64,000 bases of DNA from QWHO01 sp021404945 (GTDB lineage: Bacteria; Vulcanimicrobiota; Xenobia; Xenobiales; QWHO01), in NCBI GenBank assembly GCA_963169765.1, contig CAUJEN010000090.1:203260-267259 (forward strand), written 5' to 3'. The position numbers and the translations under genes were made by a program. Positions within the stretch are counted from its first letter, which is position 1. Each line of letters starts with the position of its first letter. Under the pieces are notes generated by a model. That model was not told the DNA's origin. It made no database searches and saw nothing but the letters and a program-made list of their open reading frames with translations. Shown piece after piece: positions 50,116-58,916 of this stretch.

Positions 50116-51737
50116 TCCGATTCTCCGGCGCTGGCAGCGGCCTGAGAAGCCAGGGCCAGGCTCAGCAACTTGCGGGCTCCCTGGTCACAGAGCTCTTTGC
50201 CATGCTCGAGCAAGCGCAGCTCGCGCTGTCCCGTGTCCAGGTAATTGCGCCATTCCTGGATGGCCTCCCGCCAGTCTTGGATTCCGCCCTGGAAGGCCTG
50301 CTCGGTTTCACGCACCAGCTCGGCCCGCTTGACGGCCTCTTCGCGCTCCTCGTCGGAGAGACCATCCAGGCTCGTCTCCGGGGCCTTGCCCACGGACTTT
50401 TCCTGCAGATCGATCAGGCCTTCGAACCAGGTCAGCTCGGCTTCGAACTCTTCCCTGGAGAGGGTCCTGGCTCGGATGGCATCGACCGCTTTATACATCC
50501 GCTCGAGATTGGAGCTGGAAACGGGCTCCTCGGCCGCCGGCTGCACTCCCTCGGATTCCACCGAGAAGGTGGAGGTGGAGGTGGATTTCTCCACCAGGAC
50601 GGGGAGGGCTCCACCGCACTTGGCGCAGTTGCGCCGATCGGGGGAATTGTAGAAATTGCAGCGCAAGCAGCAGACCTTGCCTTCCCGGTCGGCCAGGTTC
50701 TGGAGCGTCTCCCAGCAGGCGTGCAACTCGTCGGCCGACTCGTGCAGCCGGTTCGAGGCTGCCTGCAAGAGCAGCACATCGCGGGTCTCAAAGAATTGCT
50801 CGAAACCCTGAATGGCCTCCTCGTAGCCCTTCAGGGCCGCCACGGCCCGGCTCGCTTCCTGCTGCATCATGACCGAGGCCACCGGGGCGGCCGCTTTGAC
50901 CGCCGTGGCCAGGGGAAGAATGTCCTTTTTGAGTGTCTCCAGGTGCTCTAAAAGCAGGTCCTGGTGACAGGCGCCCTGGGCCACGTCGTAGGCCATGTGG
51001 ATAACCAGGTTAACCAGTTGGGATTTGGTGGGACCGGAGGTTCGGGCTCTCAAGCTGGCCAGCGGGAGCAACTCCTGGAGGTAACGGAAGGTTTTGTCCG
51101 CTTTCTTCATCTCCTCGTCCACCAGAGAGTCGTCGTTCGCCTCGATCGCCCTGGCCAGCCGGTTCATGCAGCGAAGGTGGTCGTCGAAGGCTCTTCGCAC
51201 GGCACCGTACTCGCCCTCTTCGGGAGCCTCGGCCAGGTCGTCGAGGGATTTGAGCGTCGTCAAGCGTTCTGCGTTGACCACGCTCAGGAACGTCTGCATC
51301 GGGGTCTGGTTGGAGCGGACCGCCTCCAGGGTTCTGATCAGCAGATTCAAGCCGGGGATGTCGGTGGGACCCTGGGCCAGGAGGGCTACGTTGCGGTACA
51401 TCGAGAACAGCACGTCGAGCTGATAGGAGCAGCGGCGCACCAGCTCTCCGCCCTGAAAAAGCTCCTCCGTGCGGCGGTTCTCCACGGCGATTCCCAGAAG
51501 ATCGAGCCCGTGCCTGAACAGTCCGAAGGTGGTCTGGATCTGCTCGATGATGTCCTCACACTTCTCCTGGGCCTCGGCAGCGAGGTTGTCGACGGTTTCC
51601 TCCCACTCTTCCTGCATCGACTCCAGGCCCTGCCGTGCGATGACCAGGGCCACCTCGAGCTCGGCCAGACTGGCCTTGCCCCCAATGACCTCGGAGACCA
51701 GCATGACCAGCGCTTTTTGTTGGGTTCCTTGTGCCAT
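50112..51737 (-). CDS. Helical protein with zinc-ribbon motif
   Basis: 541 residues from ATG 51737 (TTTGGAG 6 bp upstream). It is almost wholly helical, with coiled-coil segments (LEVALVIARQGLESMQEEWE; EAVKRAELVRETEQAFQGGI). A zinc ribbon of the form CLRCNFYNSPDRRNCAKCGG sits at about residue 375-395, followed by a Ser/Thr-rich stretch (STSTSTFSVES). Such ribbons often appear in regulators or cytoplasmic scaffolds; no enzymatic domain is seen. Stop overlaps the next start by 4 bp. It is the first gene of a three-gene operon. Confidence 0.7.
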   Translation of the reverse strand: MAQGTQQKALVMLVSEVIGGKASLAELEVALVIARQGLESMQEEWEETVDNLAAEAQEKCEDIIEQIQTTFGLFRHGLDLLGIAVENRRTEELFQGGELVRRCSYQLDVLFSMYRNVALLAQGPTDIPGLNLLIRTLEAVRSNQTPMQTFLSVVNAERLTTLKSLDDLAEAPEEGEYGAVRRAFDDHLRCMNRLARAIEANDDSLVDEEMKKADKTFRYLQELLPLASLRARTSGPTKSQLVNLVIHMAYDVAQGACHQDLLLEHLETLKKDILPLATAVKAAAPVASVMMQQEASRAVAALKGYEEAIQGFEQFFETRDVLLLQAASNRLHESADELHACWETLQNLADREGKVCCLRCNFYNSPDRRNCAKCGGALPVLVEKSTSTSTFSVESEGVQPAAEEPVSSSNLERMYKAVDAIRARTLSREEFEAELTWFEGLIDLQEKSVGKAPETSLDGLSDEEREEAVKRAELVRETEQAFQGGIQDWREAIQEWRNYLDTGQRELRLLEHGKELCDQGARKLLSLALASQAAASAGESE

Positions 51738-51850
51738 TACCACTCCAAAGACGGAAAATTTGCCCCACACTTTCAAGAGCCCCTGGCTTGTTCCTTTGTT
51801 GGGGAGCGGGTAGGACGACAGATTCCTCTTCCCACCGCCAGGCCTGGCGT

Positions 51851-51883
51851 ACAAGCAAAAGAGCCGCCCTCGCGGGCGGCTCG
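51851..51883 (-). terminator. Rho-independent terminator after the WGDPH protein gene
   Basis: On the minus strand GAGCCGCCC and GGGCGGCTC form a perfect 9-bp stem with a 4-nt loop, followed by TTTTGCTT. It lies 20 bp past the stop at 51903 and separates that gene from the zinc-ribbon operon. Confidence 0.85.
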
Positions 51884-51902
51884 AGGAGGCTCCGGAACCT
51901 GT

Positions 51903-52982
51903 TTACGTGTGGCCGAGGCGCGGATCGTCGAAGAGGTCCGTCACCTGCCCGTTGTGCACCCGAGCGAGGTCCTGGAAGCTCGGAACCACCTGGAGATTAT
52001 CCTTCTGGGTGTAAATGTTGCGGTAGATGAAGTCGCCGTTGCGGGCGTAACCCATATAGGAAGTCTCGCCGTCGGCCTGGGTGCGCTCACGGCCGGCCGT
52101 ATCCCACGGGTCGAAGGAGCGGTGCTCGACGGTGTTGGTCTTGTTGTTGAACTGGATGTTCTGGGCACCATCGTAGATACTGGTGCTCTCGGTGACCCCC
52201 TGCGGGCCGGTCGCGTTCATGGTCACTTTGGTGCCATCGGACAGGATCAGGGTGCGGGTCTTCTCGTTCCAGTCTTTCACGTGCTTGCCGTTGACGTTCT
52301 CGTGGGGGTCGCCCCAGTGCTCGACTTTGTTGCCCTCAGAGTCGGTGATCGAGACGCGGTCACCGTTCATGGTGATGTTGTAGCCGCCACTGGTGGTGTA
52401 GGTGGCCGGCTTGCCTTTGCCGTCTTGCTGGAGCGTTCCGCCCCAGTTGATATCCTGCTGGCCCTGACCGGGGCAGCACTGGGGTGGGCAGCAATGCTGG
52501 GGCGGGCAGCACTCTTGCGGCTGATAGTACTGAGGTTGCTGGGGGCAACTGTAAGCGCCGGCGAACGCCCAGCTACCATTCTGGGGCATACCGCCGTACT
52601 GGGGATAGCCCGGGTTGCACCAGTTTCCCTGAGGAACCTGCGGACCCCAGCACCCATTGCTGGGAGGCGGATAGCAGGCGTGCTGAGGCTGCGGGGGGCA
52701 CTGGTCCTGCGAGAACTGCTTGGAGACCTCGCGGCCGAACAGAGCGCCCAGGACGCCGCCCAGGATGGTGCCGATTCCGCTCCCCAGGCCAGGGCAGATG
52801 GCCGAGCCGATAGCGAAGCCTGTGACCGCGCCGGCAGCGCCACCCCCGAGGGTTCCCAGCAGGTGGTTCGACCCCTGACCCGCATTTTGACAGTACTGTG
52901 ATTCCTGGCTCTTATCCTTGCCGCTGAACAGGGCGACGAGCCCACCGATAAGAAGTCCTCCAGCGATTGCGGGCAGTGGCAT
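51903..52982 (-). CDS. Gly-zipper, Cys/Gln/Pro-rich protein with a DUF1521-like WGDPH domain
   Basis: A 359-residue protein with GGAGGAGG before the ATG. Residues 1-85: membrane-insertable Gly-zipper helices (LLIGGLVALFSG; GTLGGGAAGAVTGFAIGSAI). Residues 90-175: a low-complexity segment of Cys, Pro, Gln and Tyr (YYQPQECCPPQHCCPPQCCP). From about 190: YNITMNGDRVSITDSEGNKV, then EHWGDPHENVNGKHVKDW and LILSDGTKVTMNATGP. A WGDPH followed by DGTK resembles DUF1521, whose member NopE1 cleaves itself at the Asp-Pro bond in the presence of metal ions. The von Willebrand type-D motif WGDPH is an alternative reading. TTGACC...GATACA upstream is a weak promoter candidate. Confidence 0.65.
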   Translation of the reverse strand: MPLPAIAGGLLIGGLVALFSGKDKSQESQYCQNAGQGSNHLLGTLGGGAAGAVTGFAIGSAICPGLGSGIGTILGGVLGALFGREVSKQFSQDQCPPQPQHACYPPPSNGCWGPQVPQGNWCNPGYPQYGGMPQNGSWAFAGAYSCPQQPQYYQPQECCPPQHCCPPQCCPGQGQQDINWGGTLQQDGKGKPATYTTSGGYNITMNGDRVSITDSEGNKVEHWGDPHENVNGKHVKDWNEKTRTLILSDGTKVTMNATGPQGVTESTSIYDGAQNIQFNNKTNTVEHRSFDPWDTAGRERTQADGETSYMGYARNGDFIYRNIYTQKDNLQVVPSFQDLARVHNGQVTDLFDDPRLGHT

Positions 52983-53145
52983 TTTCGAATCCTCCTCCAG
53001 TTATCAGGCGCAACTTTCTATGGCGTGTATCACGAACCTCCCGATTGTGGTCAAGGGGGGCATGGAAGTTAACAATCTATTTACACCGGCAACAGTTTTA
53101 TAAAGACTTGCGGTTTGACCGGGGAAAGCGAGAGCCTCGGCGAAA

Positions 53146-54222
53146 ATGTGGCCGGTGGAGACCGAGTTACAGGATCTGCTGGCCAATCTGCGTCAGGAAG
53201 GGAGTCTGGACTCTCACGGCAAGTTCAGTCTTGACTTCCTGAGCGCGCGCCACAAGCTGGCCCGGTTTGCTCTGAGCGACCCCTCCCAGAGCATGCTCTG
53301 CCTGGTGCAATCCGGAGTCGTGGGAGGGGCCACCCGGGTCGAGCTGCGCCAGCGGCGCAAGCTGTTCCGAACCTCGTATCAGCTTACCCACGACGGCACT
53401 CCGCTCAGCGAGGTCGAGCCTGATCGCCTGGCCCGGGTGCTGATGCACCCGCCCGAGTCTTCCGAGCCCTACCTGCGGCGCTTCTCCATGGGTTTCAACG
53501 CCGTGGCAGAGACCGGTCGCAGCCTGGAGGTCTTGTCGGGCCGATCTCCTGAGGGTTTGCGCCTTCGCATCGAGAACGGCCAGTTGCTGGCCGATACTCA
53601 GTCCATGGACAACCTGGAGCCCTTGACCCGCATCGACCTGGGACCGGGAGCGCTGGCCGGGCTGGACGTGAGTCGGCTGGCCTTCGCAGGCATTCCCATC
53701 ACGCTCAACGGTAACCTGGTTAACCGTCCCTACTTCGGGCGCTCGCAAGGCGCCGACTTCCGCCCGGGCTACTGGGATCTGGGTGCTTGTCCGGCACCTT
53801 TAGGCCGGGCAGAGTGGTATCTGGTGGCCCCTCAGGCCGCTCCTGGCCTGCTGGCCGTGCCCCGTCGCAGCCGTTGCCGACTGCGGCGCTACCAGGTGAT
53901 GGAGGGCCTGCTGACCGATCCTCCAGCCGAGCCGGGCGACCCCCCTCTCCACCTCACTCCCTGGACCGCTCAGGGAGAGCCTTTGCTGGCCTGCCACGCC
54001 ATCTTGACCATGACCGGCAAGTCCCATTCAGAGCTGCGTTGGGTGCGCCACGGCGTGGTGATCTCGACCGAGCGCAACGTCCTGGAGCGAAACGGCCTGA
54101 TCGCCGTGGTCAGTGCTCAAGACCTCAACCTGGACGTGAGCGGCTTCGAGGTGGTCCACGACGAGCTTTATCGCCGCGTGCTCGCTCTGCTCAAGCAGGG
54201 CTGCCTGTGGATGTACGAATGA
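53146..54222 (+). CDS. Unknown protein with GHKL-ATPase-like N-terminus
   Basis: A 358-residue soluble protein. Residues 20-90 read SHGKFSLDFLSARHKLARFA, then ALSDPSQSMLCLVQSGVVGG with GATRVELRQRRKL and THDGTPLSEVEPDRLARVL. The pattern (KL..F, DP, LVQ..V..GAT, a strand, DGxPL) resembles the N-terminal part of HSP90/GHKL-type ATP-binding proteins, but a definite N-box Asn is not seen. The C-terminal half has beta strands and PRRSRCRLRRYQVM. Its function is unknown. The stop abuts the convergent YbjQ gene with no gap. Confidence 0.5.
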   Translation: MWPVETELQDLLANLRQEGSLDSHGKFSLDFLSARHKLARFALSDPSQSMLCLVQSGVVGGATRVELRQRRKLFRTSYQLTHDGTPLSEVEPDRLARVLMHPPESSEPYLRRFSMGFNAVAETGRSLEVLSGRSPEGLRLRIENGQLLADTQSMDNLEPLTRIDLGPGALAGLDVSRLAFAGIPITLNGNLVNRPYFGRSQGADFRPGYWDLGACPAPLGRAEWYLVAPQAAPGLLAVPRRSRCRLRRYQVMEGLLTDPPAEPGDPPLHLTPWTAQGEPLLACHAILTMTGKSHSELRWVRHGVVISTERNVLERNGLIAVVSAQDLNLDVSGFEVVHDELYRRVLALLKQGCLWMYE

Positions 54223-55362
54223 TCAGCCGGTGCCCTGATTGAGATTGTTGGCCGTGCTCAAGACCGAGGCGTTGAAGAAGGTGTCCTTGTCCTTGATGAT
54301 GGCCTGAGGGGGCAGGGAGTCATTGAGGGTCTTGATCCCCTCCATCTTCTTGACGGCCGTGCCCAGCACCATCAACTCGATGATCCCGCCCCCCAGTTGG
54401 TAGACGTAGGTCTTCAAGCCCACCACGTCGTCGGCCCCGCAGGCGGCGGCATCCCGGGCCACCCGGGCCACGGCGTTCTCGCGAGCATCGTAGATCATGG
54501 TGGTGAGCTCGGAGATCTCTCCGCGTACCAGAGACTTGAAGGCGGCCATGATCCCGCCGGCCAGGCCCAGCGAGTAGACAGAGACCCCCAGCACCAGTTG
54601 GATGGGCATGTAGCCCAGGTGGATCAGATTCCACATCTCTTCATTGGTCAGGTCGCTGGTGACCGGGCTCTGGTCATACTCGGGAGGCAGCAGATCGTGA
54701 CGCGAGGCGGTGCCGATCATCATCATCTCCTGCGTGCCGGCGAAGTTGATGATGGAGGTGCGGATGCCCACCACGGCGTTCCCCCCTGCCTCGTGGGCCT
54801 CGTGGGCGATGCGGTCGAGAGCCAGGCGGCGGGTCCGGTTGAAGACATCGGAATACTGAGTGACCTCGCCCCGCACCAGGCTCTTGAGCATGCCTGCCAG
54901 TCCGCCCCCGATGCCCACCGAGTAGGCCACGTTGCCGAACACGAAACGCAGGGGATGAAAGCCACAGTCGAGTTGACAGTAGAGCTCCTGTCCGTCGGCC
55001 GAGGTGGAGAACTCGAGCTCGGCCTGCTGGCCACCGGCTTGCTTGCGAACGGTACTGCCCACCGACAAGAACTCGATCATGCCCGAGTGCTGCACCAGCT
55101 CGCTGGTCACGCTGGTGATGCCGGCCCCCCCTCGTTGGCGGGCCTCCTTCATCATGCGCTCGAGAGCCATGGTGCGGCCATCGCGGATCACGCTGGTGAC
55201 CTGGGTCACCTCGCCGCCCGCCAGGGTTCGCACAGCCGACCCCAGGCTACCCACCAGCCCCATGCTGAAGACGCTGTTGCCGATCACGAGATCCCCGGGC
55301 TGGTAGCCCTTGAGGTGCATGCAGTAGATCTCGTTGCCCGAGAGACCGGTGACGATGGCCAT
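54223..55362 (-). CDS. Triple YbjQ (UPF0145) domain protein
   Basis: A 379-residue protein made of three tandem copies of the YbjQ fold. The anchors of copies 1, 2 and 3 are: VIGNSVFSMGLVGSLGSAVR, FGNVAYSVGIGGGLAGMLKS and LGVSVYSLGLAGGIMAAFKS; then LAGGEVTQVTSVIRDGRTMA, VRGEVTQYSDVFNRTRRLAL and VRGEISELTTMIYDARENAV; then EFLSVGSTVRK, EMMMIGTASR and ELMVLGTAVKK. Single YbjQ proteins are about 105 residues and assemble as pentamers. A covalent trimer with slightly diverged units suggests an asymmetric ring or binding array. Function of the family is unknown. Co-oriented with the PAP2 gene 7 bp upstream. Confidence 0.85.
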   Translation of the reverse strand: MAIVTGLSGNEIYCMHLKGYQPGDLVIGNSVFSMGLVGSLGSAVRTLAGGEVTQVTSVIRDGRTMALERMMKEARQRGGAGITSVTSELVQHSGMIEFLSVGSTVRKQAGGQQAELEFSTSADGQELYCQLDCGFHPLRFVFGNVAYSVGIGGGLAGMLKSLVRGEVTQYSDVFNRTRRLALDRIAHEAHEAGGNAVVGIRTSIINFAGTQEMMMIGTASRHDLLPPEYDQSPVTSDLTNEEMWNLIHLGYMPIQLVLGVSVYSLGLAGGIMAAFKSLVRGEISELTTMIYDARENAVARVARDAAACGADDVVGLKTYVYQLGGGIIELMVLGTAVKKMEGIKTLNDSLPPQAIIKDKDTFFNASVLSTANNLNQGTG

Positions 55363-55369
55363 GGAACCC

Positions 55370-55945
55370 TCATTTCCTGGTCGAATAGACCAGCGCGATT
55401 ACGACGGTGCCCGCCAGAATGCCTCCCACCACGTCGGTGGGGAAGTGAGCCCCGAGGTAGACGCGGCTAAGACCCACCAGCGCAATGGGGAGCAAGGTCA
55501 CGGCCGCCAGCCGGGGATGGCCGTGGCGCCACAGCAAGGAGGCCAGAAAGCCATACACGGCGGCGGAGGCCATGGTGTGGCCGGAGGGAAAACTGTAGAA
55601 AGGCTCCTGCACCAGCGGATCGAAGGCGGCATCGGGTCGACCTCGCCGAAAGAGCGCCTTGAGCAGGGGATTGGCGACCAGATTGAGCAGATAGACGGCT
55701 ACCAGGCCACCTTTTTCCCAGAGAGCTGCCAGGCGCAGGGAGACCGCCATCACCAGCACTGCCAGCAGGCGGTTGTCCCCCAGCAGGGTAAACAGGCTCA
55801 TGGCCGTGGTGAGGCCCGCCGAGCGATGCGCCCGCAGGGGATCGGCCCAAAAGTGCTCGAAGGTCATCTCTTGGGTGCCCAATACCGCCACCGCCAGCAG
55901 GGCCAGCGCGCTCGTCGAGCTGGCCAGAACCGCACGCCATCTCAC
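55370..55945 (-). CDS. PAP2-family phosphatase
   Basis: A 191-residue membrane phosphatase of the PAP2 superfamily. Motif 1 KALFRRGRPD, motif 2 YSFPSGHTMASA and motif 3 SRVYLGAHFPTDVVGG give all active-site residues (Lys, Arg, His, Arg, His, Asp). Four to five hydrophobic helices surround them. Likely substrate is undecaprenyl pyrophosphate or phosphatidylglycerol phosphate. It is co-transcribed with the triple YbjQ gene. Confidence 0.92.
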   Translation of the reverse strand: MRWRAVLASSTSALALLAVAVLGTQEMTFEHFWADPLRAHRSAGLTTAMSLFTLLGDNRLLAVLVMAVSLRLAALWEKGGLVAVYLLNLVANPLLKALFRRGRPDAAFDPLVQEPFYSFPSGHTMASAAVYGFLASLLWRHGHPRLAAVTLLPIALVGLSRVYLGAHFPTDVVGGILAGTVVIALVYSTRK

Positions 55946-56063
55946 GCTGGGTCCTTTTCGTCGCGGTGCTGGCAGACCTGCCCGGCCGCTCGGTTGGCGG
56001 TTAACGAATTGCTAACATCGTTTGCCTAGTCGAAACCTGCCGGCGTGGGATAAGGTGCTCAGG

Positions 56064-56402
56064 ATGAGTCACCGAACCGTGGAAAGCCTGGCCGCCGTCA
56101 ACTCCGCTCGCAGCTCCGAGGGTGTGGTCGGCAACGGCGCGCTGCTCGGCCAGGCCGGCGCTCGGGTCGAAGGTAGCCAGGGCATCTGGCATCCGGATCG
56201 ACCTGCCGCCGACGCCGTCGAGCTCAGCCCTGATGCCCAGAACGGCGCCCTGGTTCAGGCCCCCGTCTGGGAGCCGGCCCTCTGGAACAGCAACGTCATC
56301 GCCCCCCCGCCCGGGATGCAGGCGGGCGCCGTCTACGGTCGAGCGGTGGAAGGCATCACTCCCGGCATGCAGGCCGGGGCGGTCTACAGCGCAAAGCCCT
56401 GA
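56064..56402 (+). CDS. Small hypothetical protein (112 aa) with a duplicated PGMQAGAVY segment
   Basis: Frame from ATG 56064. The N-terminal half (SLAAVNSARSSEGVVGNGAL) is Ala/Gly/Ser-rich; the C-terminal half contains PGMQAGAVYGRA and PGMQAGAVYSAK 17 residues apart. No transmembrane helix or domain found. It ends 3 bp before the ligD start and probably shares its mRNA. Not recognised; low complexity means it could be translated only weakly. Confidence 0.45.
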   Translation: MSHRTVESLAAVNSARSSEGVVGNGALLGQAGARVEGSQGIWHPDRPAADAVELSPDAQNGALVQAPVWEPALWNSNVIAPPPGMQAGAVYGRAVEGITPGMQAGAVYSAKP

Positions 56403-56405
56403 GGG

Positions 56406-58904
56406 TTGCAGGAATACCAGCGCAAACGCGACTTTGACGTCACCCCCGAGCCAGCTCCTGGCCAGGCCATGGAGCGTCTTGGCCCGCTGGCTTTCGTGGT
56501 GCAGTTGCATCGGGCTCGGCGGCTCCATTACGATCTGCGCCTCGAGGTAGAGGGGGTGCTCATTTCCTGGGCCATCCCGAAAGGTCCCAGCCTGGATCCG
56601 AGCGATAAACGCCTGGCCGTGGCCGTGGAGGATCATCCCTTCGAGTACGGCACCTTCGAAGGCGTGATCCCGGCCGGCGAGTACGGTGGGGGAGAGGTGA
56701 TCGTTTGGGATGCCGGCACCTACTCGCCCGCCCACGAGCATGCTCATAGCTGGCTCGACGCCCGGGAGGCCAGTACCAGGATGCGATCCGACCTCGAGAG
56801 CGGACGGGTGGTGATCTACCTGCGCGGGCAGAAGCTCAAAGGCCGGTTCAGCCTGATTCGAACCGAGCAGGGCTGGCTCTTCACCAAGTCCCGCGATGGC
56901 CTGGAGGGCCGAACGGTGGATGAGCTCTCGGTTCTGACCGGCCGACGGGTCGAGGAGGTGACCGGCCCTCCACTCGGGCCCTCCTCCTGGCCCGTGCCCC
57001 AGCTGGCGGCCGGTTCGCGCCCACGCCCGCTGCCCTCGCTGGTTCAGCCCATGCTGGCTCAGAGCGCCCGCCAGCCCTTTCACGACCCGGCCTTCGTCTT
57101 CGAGCCTAAACTGGATGGGGTTCGTTTGCTGGTTCGTCTGCAGCAGGGCTCGGTGGGGCTGTGGAGCCGTCAGGGCCGCGACCACAGCGACCAGTACCCG
57201 GAGCTAAGTCAGGCTCTGACAACCCTCCCCGTGGCCGAGGCCTGGCTCGACGGCGAGGTCGTGGCCCCGGATGAGCAGGGGAGACCGAGCTTCGAGCGCC
57301 TGCAAGGGCGCATCAACCTCGAGCGCCCGGCCGACATCGCCCGCGCCGAGCGAGAGATTCCGGTGGTCTTCTATCCCTTCGATCTGCTCCATCTGGACGG
57401 GTTCGAGCTGATCGCCTGCCCGCTCGAGCAACGTCAGCGCTTACTGGAAACCGTGCTGGTCCCCCCCTTCCAGCCGGTGGCCCGCTTTCAGGATGGCCTG
57501 GCCGCCTTTCAGGCCATGACCAACCTGGGCATGGAGGGCCTGATGGCCAAGCGACGGGGCTCTCGCTACGAGCCCGGGCGGCGCAGCGCCAGCTGGCTCA
57601 AGGTCAAGAGCACTCGCGAAGAGGTCTTTGTGGTGGTCGGCTTCCGGCCCGGGGAGGGCAGCCGGGCCGACACCTTCGGCTCACTGGTGCTCGGCTCTCG
57701 CGGTGAGGACGGCCGTCTGCGCTACGTGGGCGATGTGGGCAGCGGCTTCGACGAAGCCGGGCTGGCTCAGTGGCACCAGCGACTGCAGGCGCTCAGAGGG
57801 AGGGAGAGCGCCCTCGTCGACCCTCCACGGGACGGCCCCATCACCTGGGTGGAGCCTTCCCTGCGGGTCGAGGTTCGCTATCAGGACCGGACCTCGCAGG
57901 GCAAGCTGCGCGCCCCCGTCTTTCTGGGCCTGGCCGAGAATGAGACGCTCGAGCGCTTGCGCGTGATGGGGGCGCAGGGGACGCTGGAGGTGGAAGGCCA
58001 CCAGCTGGCCCTGACCAACCTGGACAAGCCTCTCTGGCCCGACTACACCAAGCGCGACCTGATCGCCTACGTGCTCAGCGTCGGATCCTCTGCCCTGCCC
58101 CACCTGCTCGACCGCCCCATCACCCTCACGCGCTACCCGGACGGCATCCAGGGCAAGTCGTTCTACCAGAAGCACTGGACCCGGAGCGAGTTGCCCGAGT
58201 TCGTGGAGACGGCCGAGAACCGCGAGGACCCTCGCGAGCCCTGGCTGTTGTGCCACAACCTGGCCACCATGGTGTGGCTGGCCCAACTGGCCAACCTCGA
58301 GCTGCACGCCTGGCTCTCGCGAGCCTCCCCCCTGGAGGATCGTGACGATCCCTTGCTGTTTCCCGACCGGCTCTTGTTTGATCTCGATCCGTTCATCGAT
58401 TCCGGCCGGGAGGCTGAGGGGGCCGAGCCGGAGCTGAGTCAGGCCGGCTTTCGCAACGCCTGCTCGCTGGCTCGCGATCTTCGGGAAATGCTGCTGGGAA
58501 TCGGGCTGACCCCTTTCGTCAAGACCTCGGGGAAGACCGGGCTTCATGTCATGGTGCCACTCGTCCGGCGTTACCCGTTCGAGGCAGTCCGAGCCGCCTG
58601 CCGGACCCTGGCTCAGTTCCTGGCCCGGAAGCGGCCTCAGGAGGTTACCCTGGAGTGGTCCACCGCCCGGCGCGCCGGAAAAGTCTTCGTGGACGTTAAC
58701 CAGAACAGCTACGGCAAGAGCCTGGCCTGGATCTACTCGCCCCGTCCCGTATCCTGGGCCGGGGTCTCGGTCCCTCTGGCCTGGGACGAGCTCGACTCGG
58801 TCTACCCGGCCGAGTTCACCCTGGCCAGCGCCCCCGCGCGGGTAGTGGCGCGGGGGGATCTGTGGCGCGACATGGACAGCGCCGCAGCCGAGCTGGCGCA
58901 GTGA
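56406..58904 (+). CDS. ligD: Multifunctional DNA ligase D (phosphoesterase-ligase-polymerase)
   Basis: Joins double-strand breaks by non-homologous end joining. The 832-residue protein has domain order PE - Lig - Pol. 3'-phosphoesterase: FVVQLHRARRLHYDLRLEVE, IPKGPSLDP, HPFEYGTFEGVIPAGEYGGG. Ligase: FVFEPKLDGVRLLVR with the adenylated Lys (about 235), LDGEVVAPDEQGRPSF, GLMAKRRGSRY and WLKVK. Polymerase: LTNLDKPLWPDYTKRDLIAY from about 535 with HNLATMVWLAQLANLELHAW and KTSGKTGLHVMVPL. PE-Lig-Pol is one of the known arrangements, different from mycobacteria (Pol-PE-Lig). Start is TTG 56406. No Ku gene is in the window. Confidence 0.95.
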   Translation: MQEYQRKRDFDVTPEPAPGQAMERLGPLAFVVQLHRARRLHYDLRLEVEGVLISWAIPKGPSLDPSDKRLAVAVEDHPFEYGTFEGVIPAGEYGGGEVIVWDAGTYSPAHEHAHSWLDAREASTRMRSDLESGRVVIYLRGQKLKGRFSLIRTEQGWLFTKSRDGLEGRTVDELSVLTGRRVEEVTGPPLGPSSWPVPQLAAGSRPRPLPSLVQPMLAQSARQPFHDPAFVFEPKLDGVRLLVRLQQGSVGLWSRQGRDHSDQYPELSQALTTLPVAEAWLDGEVVAPDEQGRPSFERLQGRINLERPADIARAEREIPVVFYPFDLLHLDGFELIACPLEQRQRLLETVLVPPFQPVARFQDGLAAFQAMTNLGMEGLMAKRRGSRYEPGRRSASWLKVKSTREEVFVVVGFRPGEGSRADTFGSLVLGSRGEDGRLRYVGDVGSGFDEAGLAQWHQRLQALRGRESALVDPPRDGPITWVEPSLRVEVRYQDRTSQGKLRAPVFLGLAENETLERLRVMGAQGTLEVEGHQLALTNLDKPLWPDYTKRDLIAYVLSVGSSALPHLLDRPITLTRYPDGIQGKSFYQKHWTRSELPEFVETAENREDPREPWLLCHNLATMVWLAQLANLELHAWLSRASPLEDRDDPLLFPDRLLFDLDPFIDSGREAEGAEPELSQAGFRNACSLARDLREMLLGIGLTPFVKTSGKTGLHVMVPLVRRYPFEAVRAACRTLAQFLARKRPQEVTLEWSTARRAGKVFVDVNQNSYGKSLAWIYSPRPVSWAGVSVPLAWDELDSVYPAEFTLASAPARVVARGDLWRDMDSAAAELAQ

Positions 58905-58916
58905 AGGAGAGCCCGA

